A stretch of 64,000 nt of DNA from Holophagaceae bacterium (lineage in GTDB: Bacteria > Acidobacteriota > Holophagae > Holophagales > Holophagaceae): assembly GCA_016710635.1 (NCBI GenBank), contig JADJVL010000007.1:124001-188000 (forward strand), in the 5' to 3' direction. The notes under the pieces are model-generated. The model saw only the letters and a list, made by a program, of their open reading frames with translations. It was not told where the DNA came from and searched no databases. Numbering within the stretch: the stretch's first letter is position 1; each line of letters opens with the position of its first letter. This document shows, in pieces, positions 55,621-64,000 of the stretch. The position numbers and the translations under genes were made by a program.

Positions 55621-58600
55621 ATGCGCGCCTTCGCCCCCCGTCTCCTCTGCCTGCTGGCCGTCGCGGCGGCGCCCCTCGCCGCCCAGACCAGGCTGTTGCG
55701 CTTCCCCGCCCTCCATGGGGACAAGGTGGTCTTCACCTACGGCGGCGACCTCTGGTCCGCCTCCACCGCCGGGGGCCTGGCCACGCGCCTCACGGCCCAT
55801 CCCGGGCTGGAGCTCTTCGCCCGCTTCAGCCCGGACGGGAAATGGATCGCCTTCACCGGCCAATACGACGGCGACGAGCAGGTCTATGTCATGCCCAGCA
55901 GCGGCGGCGTGCCCCGCCAGCTCACGTTCTATCCGGCGGCGGGTCCCCTGACGCCCCGGGGCGGCTACGACCACCAGGTGATGGGCTGGACGCCGGACGG
56001 GCAGCGCATCCTCTTTCGGTCCATGCGGGAGGCCAACGGCGTGAGCGTGAAGGGCCGCCTCTACACCGTGGGGCTGGAGGGCGGCCTGCCCACGCCCCTG
56101 CCCATGCCCGAGGCCGGCGCCGGCGCTTTCAGTCCCGACGGGAAGGCCGTGGCCTACAGTCCCTTGTTCCGGGACTTCCGCCACTGGAAGCGCTACCAGG
56201 GCGGCTGGGCCCAGGACCTCTACGTCTACGACCTCGCCACGAACGGGCAGAAGCGCCTCGCCCACAGCCTGCGCACCGAACGGGATCCCATGTGGGTGGG
56301 TGGCAAGGTGTGCTTTGCCTCGGACCGCGGTGGCACCTTGAACCTCTACCAGGTGGATCCGGCCACGGACGCGGTGCGGCCCCTCACGGCCAGCCAGACC
56401 TGGGACACCCGCTGGCCCAGCACGGACGGGCAGCGGATCGTCTATGAGCTGAACGGCGAACTGCGCCTCCTCGACCCCGCCTCGGGCCAGGACCAGGGGA
56501 TCGCCATCACCGTGCCCACGGACGGCGGGGCGAGCCGGCCCGCGCGGGTGTCCGCGGAGCGCCAGATCGAAGGCTGGTCTTTGAGTCCCAAGGGCGAGCG
56601 GGTGGTGATGGTGGCCCGGGGGGACGTGTTCACCCTGCCCATCGAGAAGGGCCCCGTGCGCAACCTCACCAACAGCTCCGGCGCCCACGACAAGTTCGCC
56701 CGCTGGAGCCCCGACGGCCGGCGCATCGCCTTCATCTCCGACCTGGGCGGCGAGGACCAGCTCTACGTGGTGGACGCCCAGGGCAAGGGCAAGGCCCAGG
56801 CCCTGACCACGGACATGAAGGTCTTCCTGAACGCCCCCGAGTGGGCGCCGGACGGCGCGCGCCTCGCGCTGACGGACAAGGATGGCAAGGTCTACGTCGT
56901 CGCCGTGGCGGACCGCAAGGTGGCGCAGATCGCCGACGACGCCTTCGGGCAGACGCGGGACGCGGCCTGGAGCCCCGACGGCCAGTTCCTGGCCTTCACC
57001 CTCGCCAACGGCAACGGCACCCGCAGCCTCCACATCTGGAGCGCCGCCGACGCCCAGGTCCATCGCGTCACCGGAGACCTGCACAGCGTCGCCAGCCCCG
57101 CCTGGGACCCCGACGGCAAGCTGCTCTACGTCCTCAGCCGCCGGGACTACGCGCCCATCCAGAGCAACCTGGAATTCGACTTCGCCGGCGCCGCCAACGT
57201 GGGCATCTTCGCCTATGTGCTGCGCCGGGACGGCGCCCATCCGCTGCCGCCGGAAAGCGACGAGGCCACGCCGGCCAAGGAGCCGAAAGAGGAAACGCCG
57301 GAGGCGAAGGGTGATGGGAAGCCCGAGGCCAAGCCGGAAGCGAAGCGCCCCGTGGTGCGGGTCGACTTCGAGGGCCTGGAGCAGCGCGCGGTGCGCATCA
57401 ACGTGCCCGCGGGCAACCTCAGCGGCCTGGAGGCCAGCAAGGGCCACCTGCTCTACGTGCGCAGCGAGCCGCCCTTCTACGGCCGGGACAACGCAAAGGC
57501 CGCCCTCTGGATCTACGAGGCCAAGACCCGCAAGGAGACCGAGCTCATCGGCGACCTCCAGGGCTACACCCTGAGCGGCGACGGCTCCAAGGTGCTGGCC
57601 CGCCAGGGCCAGGGCCCGGCGGCCACCTTCCAGCTCCTGGACGCGAAGCCCGGAACGAAGGAGAAGAAGGCCGTCAGCACCAAGGAGCTCGCGGTGGACC
57701 GCGTGCCCCAGCAGGAGTGGCGCCAGATCTACGACGAGGTGTGGCGGCGCTACCGGGACTTCTTCTACGTCCGGAACATGCACGGCGTGGACTGGAAGGG
57801 CCTGCGGGAGCAGTACCGCCCCTGGCTCGCCCACGTCACCCACCGCTCGGACCTGACCTACGTCCTCACGGAACTCATCGCGGAACTGAACATCGGCCAC
57901 ACCTACGTGGAGGGCGGCGACGCCTTCCTGCCGGAGCGCGCCAAGGTGGGCCTGCCCGGAGCGACCTTCGTGCTGGACGAGGCCGCGGGCCGCTACCGCC
58001 TGGGCAGGATCTACCGGGGGGAGAACGAGGAGCCCAAGTACCGCAGCCCCCTGACGGAGGTGGGCGTGGACGCCCGGGAGGGGGACTACGTCCTCGCCAT
58101 CGATGGCGTGGACCTGAAGGCCGGCGACGATCCCTACCGGCTGCTGCGCAACAAGATTTTCACCGTCACCTTCACCTTGAATGCGAAACCGGTCTCCGAA
58201 GGCGCCCGGCAGGTGACCTACCGCCCCATCGAGAGCGAAGCCGCCCTGCGCTATCTGGACTTCGTGCTGACGACGAAGGCCAAGGTGGACAAGCTCTCCG
58301 GCGGCAAGGTCGCGTACATGCACATCCCGGACATGGGCGGCAACGGCATGTACGAGTTCATCAAGTGGTACTACCCCCAGATCCGCAAGGAAGGCCTGCT
58401 GGTGGACGTGCGGGCCAACGGCGGCGGCAACATCAGCCAGATGATCCTGGAGCGCCTGTCCAAGAAGCTCTGGGGCAGCCGTTTCGGCTACGCCTCCGAA
58501 TCGCCGTCCACCTATCCCGGCACGGTCTTCCATGGCCCCATGGCCGCGCTCATCAGTGAGACCTCGGCCTCCGATGGCGACATCTTCCCCCACTACTTCC

Positions 58601-58911
58601 GCTTCGCGGGACTTGGCCCCCTCATCGGCAAGCGCACCTGGGGCGGCGTCGTGGGCATCTCCAACACGGGCCCCCTGGTGGACGGCGGTTCCGTTTCCGT
58701 CCCCCAGAGCGGGACGAACGGGCCCGACGGCGCGTGGATCATCGAAGGCGAGGGCGTGAGCCCGGACATCGAGGTGGAGAACGATCCGGCGTCGGTGCTG
58801 GCAGGCCGGGATCCGCAGCTGGAGCGCGGCGTGCAGGAAGTGCTGAAGCGCATGGCGGAGAAGCCCATGAAGCTGCCCACGCGGCCGGCGGATCCGGTGA
58901 AGGCGAAGTAG
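55621..58911 (+). CDS. Tricorn-type protease (S41 family) with WD-like and PDZ domains
   Basis: A 1096-residue secreted protein with a signal peptide ending in PLAAQ. Residues about 25-330 and 330-570 form TolB-like beta-propeller repeats (FSPDGKWIAFTGQ, WSPDGRRIAFISDLGG, WSPDGQFLAFTL). A linker rich in Lys, Glu and Pro (about 545-575) separates them from the peptidase: core start DEVWRRYRDFFYVRNMHGVDWKGLREQY, PDZ-like GVDAREGDYVLAIDGVDLKAGDD and the active region VRANGGGNISQ and ISETSASDGDIFPHYFRFAGLGPLIGKRTWGG with the nucleophilic Ser in S-A-S-D-G-D. Tricorn proteins cut oligopeptides to small peptides. The usual length is met. Confidence 0.92.
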   Translation: MRAFAPRLLCLLAVAAAPLAAQTRLLRFPALHGDKVVFTYGGDLWSASTAGGLATRLTAHPGLELFARFSPDGKWIAFTGQYDGDEQVYVMPSSGGVPRQLTFYPAAGPLTPRGGYDHQVMGWTPDGQRILFRSMREANGVSVKGRLYTVGLEGGLPTPLPMPEAGAGAFSPDGKAVAYSPLFRDFRHWKRYQGGWAQDLYVYDLATNGQKRLAHSLRTERDPMWVGGKVCFASDRGGTLNLYQVDPATDAVRPLTASQTWDTRWPSTDGQRIVYELNGELRLLDPASGQDQGIAITVPTDGGASRPARVSAERQIEGWSLSPKGERVVMVARGDVFTLPIEKGPVRNLTNSSGAHDKFARWSPDGRRIAFISDLGGEDQLYVVDAQGKGKAQALTTDMKVFLNAPEWAPDGARLALTDKDGKVYVVAVADRKVAQIADDAFGQTRDAAWSPDGQFLAFTLANGNGTRSLHIWSAADAQVHRVTGDLHSVASPAWDPDGKLLYVLSRRDYAPIQSNLEFDFAGAANVGIFAYVLRRDGAHPLPPESDEATPAKEPKEETPEAKGDGKPEAKPEAKRPVVRVDFEGLEQRAVRINVPAGNLSGLEASKGHLLYVRSEPPFYGRDNAKAALWIYEAKTRKETELIGDLQGYTLSGDGSKVLARQGQGPAATFQLLDAKPGTKEKKAVSTKELAVDRVPQQEWRQIYDEVWRRYRDFFYVRNMHGVDWKGLREQYRPWLAHVTHRSDLTYVLTELIAELNIGHTYVEGGDAFLPERAKVGLPGATFVLDEAAGRYRLGRIYRGENEEPKYRSPLTEVGVDAREGDYVLAIDGVDLKAGDDPYRLLRNKIFTVTFTLNAKPVSEGARQVTYRPIESEAALRYLDFVLTTKAKVDKLSGGKVAYMHIPDMGGNGMYEFIKWYYPQIRKEGLLVDVRANGGGNISQMILERLSKKLWGSRFGYASESPSTYPGTVFHGPMAALISETSASDGDIFPHYFRFAGLGPLIGKRTWGGVVGISNTGPLVDGGSVSVPQSGTNGPDGAWIIEGEGVSPDIEVENDPASVLAGRDPQLERGVQEVLKRMAEKPMKLPTRPADPVKAK

Positions 58912-58931
58912 GTACGCATCTCCGTTCGATG

Positions 58932-58972
58932 TCCAGGAAGCGTCGAGACTGATCATCTCCACGCTTCCTGGA
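58932..58972. terminator. Bidirectional terminator between the Tricorn gene and the convergent membrane-protein gene
   Basis: Perfect 12-base arms TCCAGGAAGCGT / ACGCTTCCTGGA with a 17-base loop lie in the 62-bp gap between two converging genes. There is no T-tract on either side. Confidence 0.6.
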
Positions 58973-58973
58973 A

Positions 58974-59378
58974 TCACGGGCTCGATGGCGGGGGCCATCC
59001 CTTACGCGGCGGCAATCCAAAGACCCACGCGGTCCAAAGGCTCGTCAAGGCGACGAATAGGCCCTGTGGCCAATTGTCCGGGAAGCCGAAGGCGAGCGTA
59101 AGGCCGCCATAAAACCCGAAGAGCATCACGGCCACCCACTTCACTGGGAACATCCACCACCGGAACGAGTGGTCGCCGGCCAGGGCCGAGGCGATCCACG
59201 CGAAGGATGCGACCGGGACAACGGCCAGGATGGGGAACTGTGAAAACCGGTCCGGCTCAACCCAGGCCAGCAGGGCAAGCCGTAACAGGTAGAGGTCCAG
59301 CCCCACCATCAGCCACGCGACCACACCCTCGGGGCGGATCGGCGGAATGCTCAGGAAGGGCCGGGGGGATCGTTCCAC
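58974..59378 (-). CDS. Small membrane protein of unknown function
   Basis: A 134-residue protein with about four hydrophobic helices (VVAWLMVGLDLYLLRLALLAWV, FPILAVVPVASFAWIASAL, WVAVMLFGFYGGLTLAFGF, LFVALTSLWTAWVFGL). It ends with the Pro-rich PPRKGWPPPSSP. No family recognised. It is 34 bp after the PLP decarboxylase gene's stop on the same strand. Confidence 0.6.
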   Translation of the reverse strand: MERSPRPFLSIPPIRPEGVVAWLMVGLDLYLLRLALLAWVEPDRFSQFPILAVVPVASFAWIASALAGDHSFRWWMFPVKWVAVMLFGFYGGLTLAFGFPDNWPQGLFVALTSLWTAWVFGLPPRKGWPPPSSP

Positions 59379-59412
59379 CCGGAAGGTGTGCCCCTTCCAG
59401 GCAGCCGGTTCC

Positions 59413-60828
59413 TCAGCGTCCCGCCGCCTCGTTCAGCAGCTTCCACAGCGCCTCGACATGCCGCCGCTCGGTCCCTTCGGCGCCGATGCTGACGCGGAGC
59501 ATCTGCCTGCCTTTCAGCACCGAGGGCGTGAGGTAGGCGCGGCCGCCGTTGTTGACGCGCTCGGCGATGGCCAGGTTGTGGGCGCGCAGCAGGGGCTCGT
59601 CCTTCATGGTCTTCGGCATGTGGCGCAGGCAGACGGTCTGGAGGGGCACCGGCGCGAGGCGTTCCCAGTCGGGGGCTTCGTCCACCTGCTCCCGCAGCCA
59701 CTGGGCGTTCGCCAGATCGCGCCGCAGCCGCGCCTGCAGGCCCTCCACGCCGAGGTCCTTCAGCAGGAACCAGAGCTTGAGGGCGCGGAAGCGCCGGCCC
59801 AGGGGGATGCCCCAGTCCCGCAGGTTCTTCACCTCGTCGTCCTGGGCGGTGCGCAGGTAGCTGGGGTTCGTGCTCATGACGCGGATCAGGTGCTGGGGGT
59901 CCCGCACGAAGTAGGCGCTGAGGTCGAAGCCCGTGCCCATCCACTTGTGGGGGTTCAGGACCACGGAATCCGCGGCCTCCACGCCCTCCCACATCCAGCG
60001 GCACTCCGGCAGCACCATGGCGGTACCCGCCAGGGCCGCGTCCACGTGGAGCCAGAAGCGGTACTTCGCCGCCAGTTCCGCGATGCCTTTCAGCGGATCC
60101 AGGGCCGTCGTCCCCGTCGTCCCGATGGCGGCCACCACCGCGCAGGGCCGGCGGCCCAGGGCGATGTCCTCCTGGATGGCGGCGTTCAGCAGGTCCAGGC
60201 GCAGCGCATGATCCGCGTCGGTCTCGATGAGGCGCAGGTGCACCTTGCCGAAGCCCGCCAGCAGGGCCGCCTTCTCGATGGAGCTGTGGCCCTGGTCCGA
60301 GGCGTAGACCATCAACTTGGTCGCCGTGCCCTGGAGGCCGCCCCGGTTCTGGCCGTAGCCGCTGGCCCGCTCCCGGGCGCAGAGCAGGGCGCACAGCGTC
60401 GCCGTGCTGGCGGTGTCGTGGATGACGCCGGTAAAGGCCGGGGAGAGCCCCAGCATCTGCCGCAGCCATTCCATGACGACCTCTTCCACCTCCGTGGCGG
60501 CCGGCGAGGTCTGCCAGCTCATGCCCTGGGCGCCGAGGCCCGCGGCCACCAGGTCCGCGAGGATCGAGGCGTAGCTGGTGTTGCTGGGGAAGTAGGCGAA
60601 GAAGGAGGGATGGTTCCAGTGGGTGATGCCCGGCAGCACCTTGGCGTCCAGCTCCCGGGCGATGTCCGCCAGGCCTTCGGGCCTTCGCGGCGGCGCCGCG
60701 GCGAAGGCCTTGCGGATGTCCCCGGGCTTCACGGGGCTCATGACGGGATAGCCCTCGATGCCTTCCCGGTAGGCGGCGATCCAGTCGACAAGCTCGTGAC
60801 CCAGCTTGCGGAAGTCGTCGTGGTCCAT
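59413..60828 (-). CDS. Pyridoxal-dependent group II decarboxylase (aromatic amino acid type)
   Basis: A 471-residue fold-type I enzyme. GITHWNHPSFFAYFPSNTSYASILADL opens the substrate-binding region, GVIHDTASTATLCALLCARERA and VYASDQGHSSIEKAA follow, and the PLP lysine is in NPHKWMGTGFDLSAYFVRD. The style (HPSFFAYFPSNTSY, WQTSPAATEVE) matches the aromatic-L-amino-acid/tyrosine decarboxylase branch, which releases CO2 from Trp, Tyr, Phe or DOPA to give amines. Bacterial members often have broader use. It is co-directional with the GNAT-like gene, 10 bp upstream, so the two are probably one operon. Confidence 0.9.
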   Translation of the reverse strand: MDHDDFRKLGHELVDWIAAYREGIEGYPVMSPVKPGDIRKAFAAAPPRRPEGLADIARELDAKVLPGITHWNHPSFFAYFPSNTSYASILADLVAAGLGAQGMSWQTSPAATEVEEVVMEWLRQMLGLSPAFTGVIHDTASTATLCALLCARERASGYGQNRGGLQGTATKLMVYASDQGHSSIEKAALLAGFGKVHLRLIETDADHALRLDLLNAAIQEDIALGRRPCAVVAAIGTTGTTALDPLKGIAELAAKYRFWLHVDAALAGTAMVLPECRWMWEGVEAADSVVLNPHKWMGTGFDLSAYFVRDPQHLIRVMSTNPSYLRTAQDDEVKNLRDWGIPLGRRFRALKLWFLLKDLGVEGLQARLRRDLANAQWLREQVDEAPDWERLAPVPLQTVCLRHMPKTMKDEPLLRAHNLAIAERVNNGGRAYLTPSVLKGRQMLRVSIGAEGTERRHVEALWKLLNEAAGR

Positions 60829-60838
60829 GGGTGTCCGC

Positions 60839-62173
60839 CTACTTGAATGCGTTGCGTTCGGGAGCCTGGTCGGGCTCGGGCATGAAGTTCAGGCAGGCGC
60901 GCACCACGGCGTTGAGGGCGGGCACGCGGTGGCGCAGGTGGCAGCGGATGGCCACGGGCCGCGCGCCGAGCTGGGCCTTGGGCTGCAGGGCCGTGCGGCC
61001 GAGGCTGAGCCAGGAGGCCCGCAGCGCGATGGCGTCCTCGATGGTCTGCTGGAGGAGGCGCAGGTAGATGGGCGCCCCCGCCGCCGCCGCGGCCTTGTCG
61101 AAGCCGATGTAGTAGCCCACGGCGCCGTCCCCGTCCCTCAGCGTGGTGATGAAGCCCACGGCCTTGCCCTGCGCGTCGCGGGCGAGGTGCGTGCGGAAGT
61201 CCTCCCCGAAGGCGGCCGCCAGACGCGGGAGGAAGGCTTCGTGCAGGGAGGCCAGCCGGAACTTCTGGCCATCGTGCACCTGGTGGTAGAGGGCGTGGAT
61301 CGTGGCGGCCTCCCGGGCCACGCCGGCGGCGTCGAGGCGCTCCATCGCAAAGCCCCCTGCCTCGAAATCCTTCCGGACCTTGCGAACGCCGCTGCGGTAG
61401 CCGCCCCGCAGATCCTTCAGGTAGTCCTCGAAGGAACGCCAGCCCGCCTTGATGGGCAGGACCATGTTGGGCTCCGTGTCGAAGGGCCGGTAGTTGAAGC
61501 GGGCCAGCGCTCCGGCTCCCGCCTCCACCTCCGGCGTGAGGTCCTTCACCCACACGAGGCCGGTCTCGCCCAGCAGCTTGTCGGCGCGGCGGATGCGGTA
61601 GAGGGCTTCCGCCACGCCGGGCCAGAGTTCTTCGGGATCCTCATCCGGCGCGAAGGCCACCCCGTGGGGGCCCCAGGAGAGCAGGTTGCCGCAGACGAGG
61701 ATGCGGTCCCGGACCTTCGCCAGGGAGGCCCGCAGGGCGGCCTTGGCCCCGGGCCCCGGCAGGTCGTCGCCGCGCAGCTCCACGCTCTGGGCCACCACGG
61801 CGGCCACGGGCCAGAGGCCGCGGTAGATCAGGGCGTAGTGGGGCCGAAGGTTCTCCGGCGCGGCGCCTTCCAGCGCCTCCAGGTAGGCCCGGCTGAAGTA
61901 GACCGACTGGGAGGCCGTCAGCCCGTCCCAGTGCTGGGGGTTGAGCATGGCCACCGCGTCCGCCAGGGCAAAGGTGAAGCCCGAGGGCCGGTGCCGCTCC
62001 TCGTGGGCGGCCTTGGCCGCCTTGAGCCGGGTGGGGGCGGCCTTCACCTTGCCGGGGGCGGCGTTGACGGCGGTCCTGACCTTCCGGGCGGCCTCCCGGA
62101 CCTGCTGGGCCTTGCCCTTGGTCTTCACCTTCGCCTTGGCCAGGGAGGTCTTGACGCGGTCCAGCACGGCCAT
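60839..62173 (-). CDS. GNAT-fold N-acyltransferase (FemAB/BioF2-like), with basic N-terminal extension
   Basis: A 444-residue protein. Residues 1-60 are a Lys/Ala-rich amphipathic stretch (VKTSLAKAKVKTKGKAQQV, RKVRTAVNAAPGKVKAAPTRLKAAK), similar to histone H1-like tails. Afterwards a double GNAT-like fold of the FemAB/GNAT_6 type follows: SQSVYFSRAYLEALEG, ILVCGNLLSWGPHGVAF, NMVLPIKAGWRSFEDYLKDLRGGYRSGVRKVRKDFEAGG and VGYYIGFDKAAAAAGAPIYLRLLQQTIEDAIALRASWLSLGRT. It may add amino acids or acyl groups to a cell-wall or peptide substrate. TACACT lies 28 bases before the ATG. It is directly upstream of the decarboxylase. Confidence 0.8.
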   Translation of the reverse strand: MAVLDRVKTSLAKAKVKTKGKAQQVREAARKVRTAVNAAPGKVKAAPTRLKAAKAAHEERHRPSGFTFALADAVAMLNPQHWDGLTASQSVYFSRAYLEALEGAAPENLRPHYALIYRGLWPVAAVVAQSVELRGDDLPGPGAKAALRASLAKVRDRILVCGNLLSWGPHGVAFAPDEDPEELWPGVAEALYRIRRADKLLGETGLVWVKDLTPEVEAGAGALARFNYRPFDTEPNMVLPIKAGWRSFEDYLKDLRGGYRSGVRKVRKDFEAGGFAMERLDAAGVAREAATIHALYHQVHDGQKFRLASLHEAFLPRLAAAFGEDFRTHLARDAQGKAVGFITTLRDGDGAVGYYIGFDKAAAAAGAPIYLRLLQQTIEDAIALRASWLSLGRTALQPKAQLGARPVAIRCHLRHRVPALNAVVRACLNFMPEPDQAPERNAFK

Positions 62174-62313
62174 GGGAAGTCTCCGGAATTTTTCTCAGTG
62201 TAGATGAGGCCTCCCGGGGCCGGCGCACCGGAGACGAGCCCCCTTGAAGCGAGGTATTCTGGAAAGTCAGGGAACAGGGCCGCCCCCCGGGGCATCCCAC
62301 CCCCATCGGAGGC

Positions 62314-62724
62314 TTGATGAAGATCCTGGCGGCAATGTTGGTGGCGGCGGCCCCGCTGATGGCCCAGTACGGCGTTCGTTGGGAGGAGACCCTCGCCTCC
62401 GCCCAGAAGCGGGCCAAGGCCGAAAAGAAGATGATCATGCTGGATATCTGGGCGGAGTGGTGCGGCCCCTGCCAGCACCTGAAGAAGAACGTCTTCCCCA
62501 CCCCCGAAGCCCAGGCGGCCCTGGGCCGCTACGTGCCCCTCAGCGCCCTCGCCCAGCTGAAGGATGGGACGCCCCTTCCGGAAGGCACCGCCCTGGCGGA
62601 GCGCTTCAAGCTCGAAGGCTATCCCACGCTCATCATCCTCGACGAGAACGGCAAGGAGGTCCGCCGCCAGGTGGGCGCCTTCCGCACCGGGCAGGACTTC
62701 GCGACCTGGCTGGCGAAGAAGTAG
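62314..62724 (+). CDS. Exported thioredoxin-fold protein with WCGPC motif
   Basis: A 136-residue protein with a signal peptide ending in PLMAQ. The redox motif WAEWCGPCQHL (CxxC) and cis-Pro loop GYPTLIILDENG identify a thioredoxin-like disulfide oxidoreductase of the DsbD-gamma/thioredoxin_7 kind. It would work in the periplasm reducing or isomerising disulfides. It is followed by a strong hairpin terminator. Confidence 0.88.
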   Translation: MMKILAAMLVAAAPLMAQYGVRWEETLASAQKRAKAEKKMIMLDIWAEWCGPCQHLKKNVFPTPEAQAALGRYVPLSALAQLKDGTPLPEGTALAERFKLEGYPTLIILDENGKEVRRQVGAFRTGQDFATWLAKK

Positions 62725-62746
62725 CGCCTGATTTCGGACGCAGAAC

Positions 62747-62776
62747 GGAAGCGGCGGCCTGCAGGCCGCCGCTTCC
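62747..62776. terminator. Perfect palindromic terminator between convergent genes
   Basis: GGAAGCGGCGGCC / GGCCGCCGCTTCC with a four-base TGCA centre: a 13-base stem without mismatch between the thioredoxin gene and the gene ending at 62799. It may terminate in both directions. Confidence 0.8.
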
Positions 62777-62798
62777 ATGTCTGGCCGAAACTTCCGCC

Positions 62799-64000
62799 TC
62801 AGATGTCCTTCACCCCCGCCGGGGGCGGATTGCGCTTGGGCATGCGCTGCTGGATGCCTTCCAGCTCGTCCTGCCGCGCGCCCTGGCTGGGGCGGGGCGG
62901 CGGGGGCGGCGGTTTGGGATTCGGCGGCGGCGGCTTCTGGTCGGGGATGAGGGATTGGAGGTCGTGGACCGCTTCGGCCTGGCCCGGATCCTCCCGGAGG
63001 AGGCGCTCCAGCAGGGCCTTGGCCTCGTCGGTCTTCTCGAGCTGCAGCTGGGCCCGGGCCGCCAGGAGCAGGGCGGGCGTCCGCCATTCCGGCAGGGGGC
63101 GCGGAGCGCCCTGGCCCGTGAGGGGCGCGAGGGACAGCAGGGCCGCGTCGGGATGGCCCGTGCGCAGGTCGATGAGGGCCGCCAACAGCTGGTGCCGGGG
63201 CTTGCCGCCGGTGGGCTTCCAGCGCTGGGCGCCCTCCAGGTCGCCCTGGGCGAGGGCCCGCTGGGCCAGCCAGGCCTGCACGCTGGGGGGCAGCGGGAGC
63301 TCCGCCGGAGCCGCCGCGCGGGCGGGGCCCGCGAGGGCCGCGAGCAGGAGCAGGCCCAGCACGGGCCGCCAGGCGGCCAGGGCCTTGCCGGCGCCGGCGA
63401 GCCAGACGCCGAGGCCCAGCAGGGCCAGCCAGGCGCCCCACTCGGGATGGGCGGGCTGCTTGGAGCGGGTCACGGGCAGGGCTTCCTTGCCCTCCGCCAG
63501 ATCGCTGTAGCGGGCCGCCAGATCCTCCCGGAGCTCCAGCGCCTTGCCGCCGCCGGCTTCGGCGAGGTCCTTCAGAAATTCGGGTCGCGCGATGCTGCTC
63601 AGTTCCTTCTCCGCGGCCTGCGCCTCGGCCCGGGGCAGGCTGGCGGGCGTGTTGCCGCCCAGGCACAGGGTGTCCAGGGGCAGGCCCGCGGTCTTGAGGG
63701 CCGCCAGGGCCCGGGCCTTCGCCGCCTCCGGCGTTTCCCAGGTCTCTTCGCCGTCGCCGATGAACAGGACCACCGCCGGTTCCCGGGGCGGGACCGACGC
63801 CGCCAGCTGGGCGAGGCCGCGGCCGAGGCTGGTGCCGGGGCTGCCGATCTCGCCGGGCTGCACCGCCCGCAGGGAATCCCGCAGCAGGGCCCGGTCCTCG
63901 CCGGGAGGCACGAGGGGGATGGTGTCCCCGGTGAGGAGCGTCAGGCTGAAGCGGACCCCGGGCACGGGCTTCGCGAAGAGGTGGTCCAGGGTCTCCACCG
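62799..64000 (-). CDS. VWA/TPR protein of the Bat (aerotolerance) type, 5' part beyond the window
   Basis: The frame remains open at the window edge. The visible part starts inside a von Willebrand factor A domain (LFAKPVPGVRFSLTLLTGD, PGTSLGRGLAQLAASVPPREPAVVLFIGDGEETWETPEAAKARALAALKTAGLPLDTLCLGG); the MIDAS residues are upstream. Two hydrophobic segments (about 185-225) and a TPR-like region (HQLLAALIDLRTGHPDAALLSL, TPALLLAARAQLQLEKTDEAKALLERLL) follow, ending in a Pro-rich tail. This is the BatB/BatC fusion layout found in aerotolerance operons next to MoxR ATPases, which would lie further right. Confidence 0.75.
   Translation of the reverse strand, partial: VETLDHLFAKPVPGVRFSLTLLTGDTIPLVPPGEDRALLRDSLRAVQPGEIGSPGTSLGRGLAQLAASVPPREPAVVLFIGDGEETWETPEAAKARALAALKTAGLPLDTLCLGGNTPASLPRAEAQAAEKELSSIARPEFLKDLAEAGGGKALELREDLAARYSDLAEGKEALPVTRSKQPAHPEWGAWLALLGLGVWLAGAGKALAAWRPVLGLLLLAALAGPARAAAPAELPLPPSVQAWLAQRALAQGDLEGAQRWKPTGGKPRHQLLAALIDLRTGHPDAALLSLAPLTGQGAPRPLPEWRTPALLLAARAQLQLEKTDEAKALLERLLREDPGQAEAVHDLQSLIPDQKPPPPNPKPPPPPPRPSQGARQDELEGIQQRMPKRNPPPAGVKDI

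Noticed and set aside
55591..58998. A 1135-codon open frame on the minus strand opposite the Tricorn protease gene
   Set aside because: It is a shadow caused by high third-position GC. The Tricorn protein on the plus strand has clear domains and a signal peptide, whereas the antisense product has no motif and an Ala/Val/Gly-His composition.

Overview
The window looks like a chromosomal segment of a GC-rich, Gram-negative bacterium. The gene set suits the Acidobacteriota (Holophagae, Geothrix/Holophaga-like): a PilT motor, a BipA/TypA GTPase, an OPT transporter, a Tricorn-type protease, Ser/Thr kinases with a zinc ribbon, many glycine-tailed lipoproteins and an ECF sigma/ChrR-like pair. The phylum is inferred from gene content and style; there is no rRNA here to prove it.

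Layout. 1-5.3 kb: the tail of a ureohydrolase, an FN3 lipoprotein, a Rieske-flavodoxin fusion, a phage antirepressor remnant and an HU/IHF protein. 5.3-24.5 kb: pilT, typA, an Ig-domain lipoprotein, a YdcF-like protein, an OPT transporter, a frameshifted MFS transporter, a Ser/Thr kinase, rsmI, a PhoD-like phosphatase and an aldolase-mtnA pair for methylthioribose salvage. 24.5-31 kb: a thin-type ferredoxin, moeA (frameshifted), a sigma/anti-sigma pair and a secreted trypsin-like protease. 31-34.5 kb: a carrier-thioesterase protein facing a glycosyltransferase-P450 operon, possibly a small glycolipid or secondary-metabolite locus. 34.5-38.8 kb: three histidine-kinase-like genes, the last a pseudokinase. 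38.8-39.4 kb: a structured non-coding interval. 39.4-46.7 kb: a DegT aminotransferase, small conserved proteins and a run of small stand-alone enzymes or stress-type proteins on the minus strand.

46.7-51.5 kb is the highlight: a complete integron. A host-like, GC-rich integron integrase gene (plus strand) diverges from an attI site whose end is nearly identical in layout to class 1 attI. Seven gene cassettes follow on the minus strand, each closed by an attC of one closely related family (five of 97-99 bp, two of about 62 bp). The cassette genes are less GC-rich than the chromosome, mostly unknown or membrane proteins, and begin 3-11 bases after the recombination core with no room for a normal ribosome binding site. 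The attC furthest from attI is decayed. Homogeneous attC sites and a host-like integrase suggest a resident chromosomal integron rather than a recent clinical-type import.

51.5-64 kb: fabG translationally coupled to a SpoIIE-type phosphatase, xseA with a strikingly AT-richer 5' part, a Tricorn protease, a PLP decarboxylase, a GNAT-fold protein, a thioredoxin-like protein and the end of a Bat-type VWA/TPR gene.

Two cross-cutting patterns. Several genes have a -10-like hexamer only 5-7 bases before the start codon, pointing to leaderless mRNAs. Three genes (MFS, moeA, anti-sigma) carry single-base indels in G/C runs, which may be sequencing errors or real decay.
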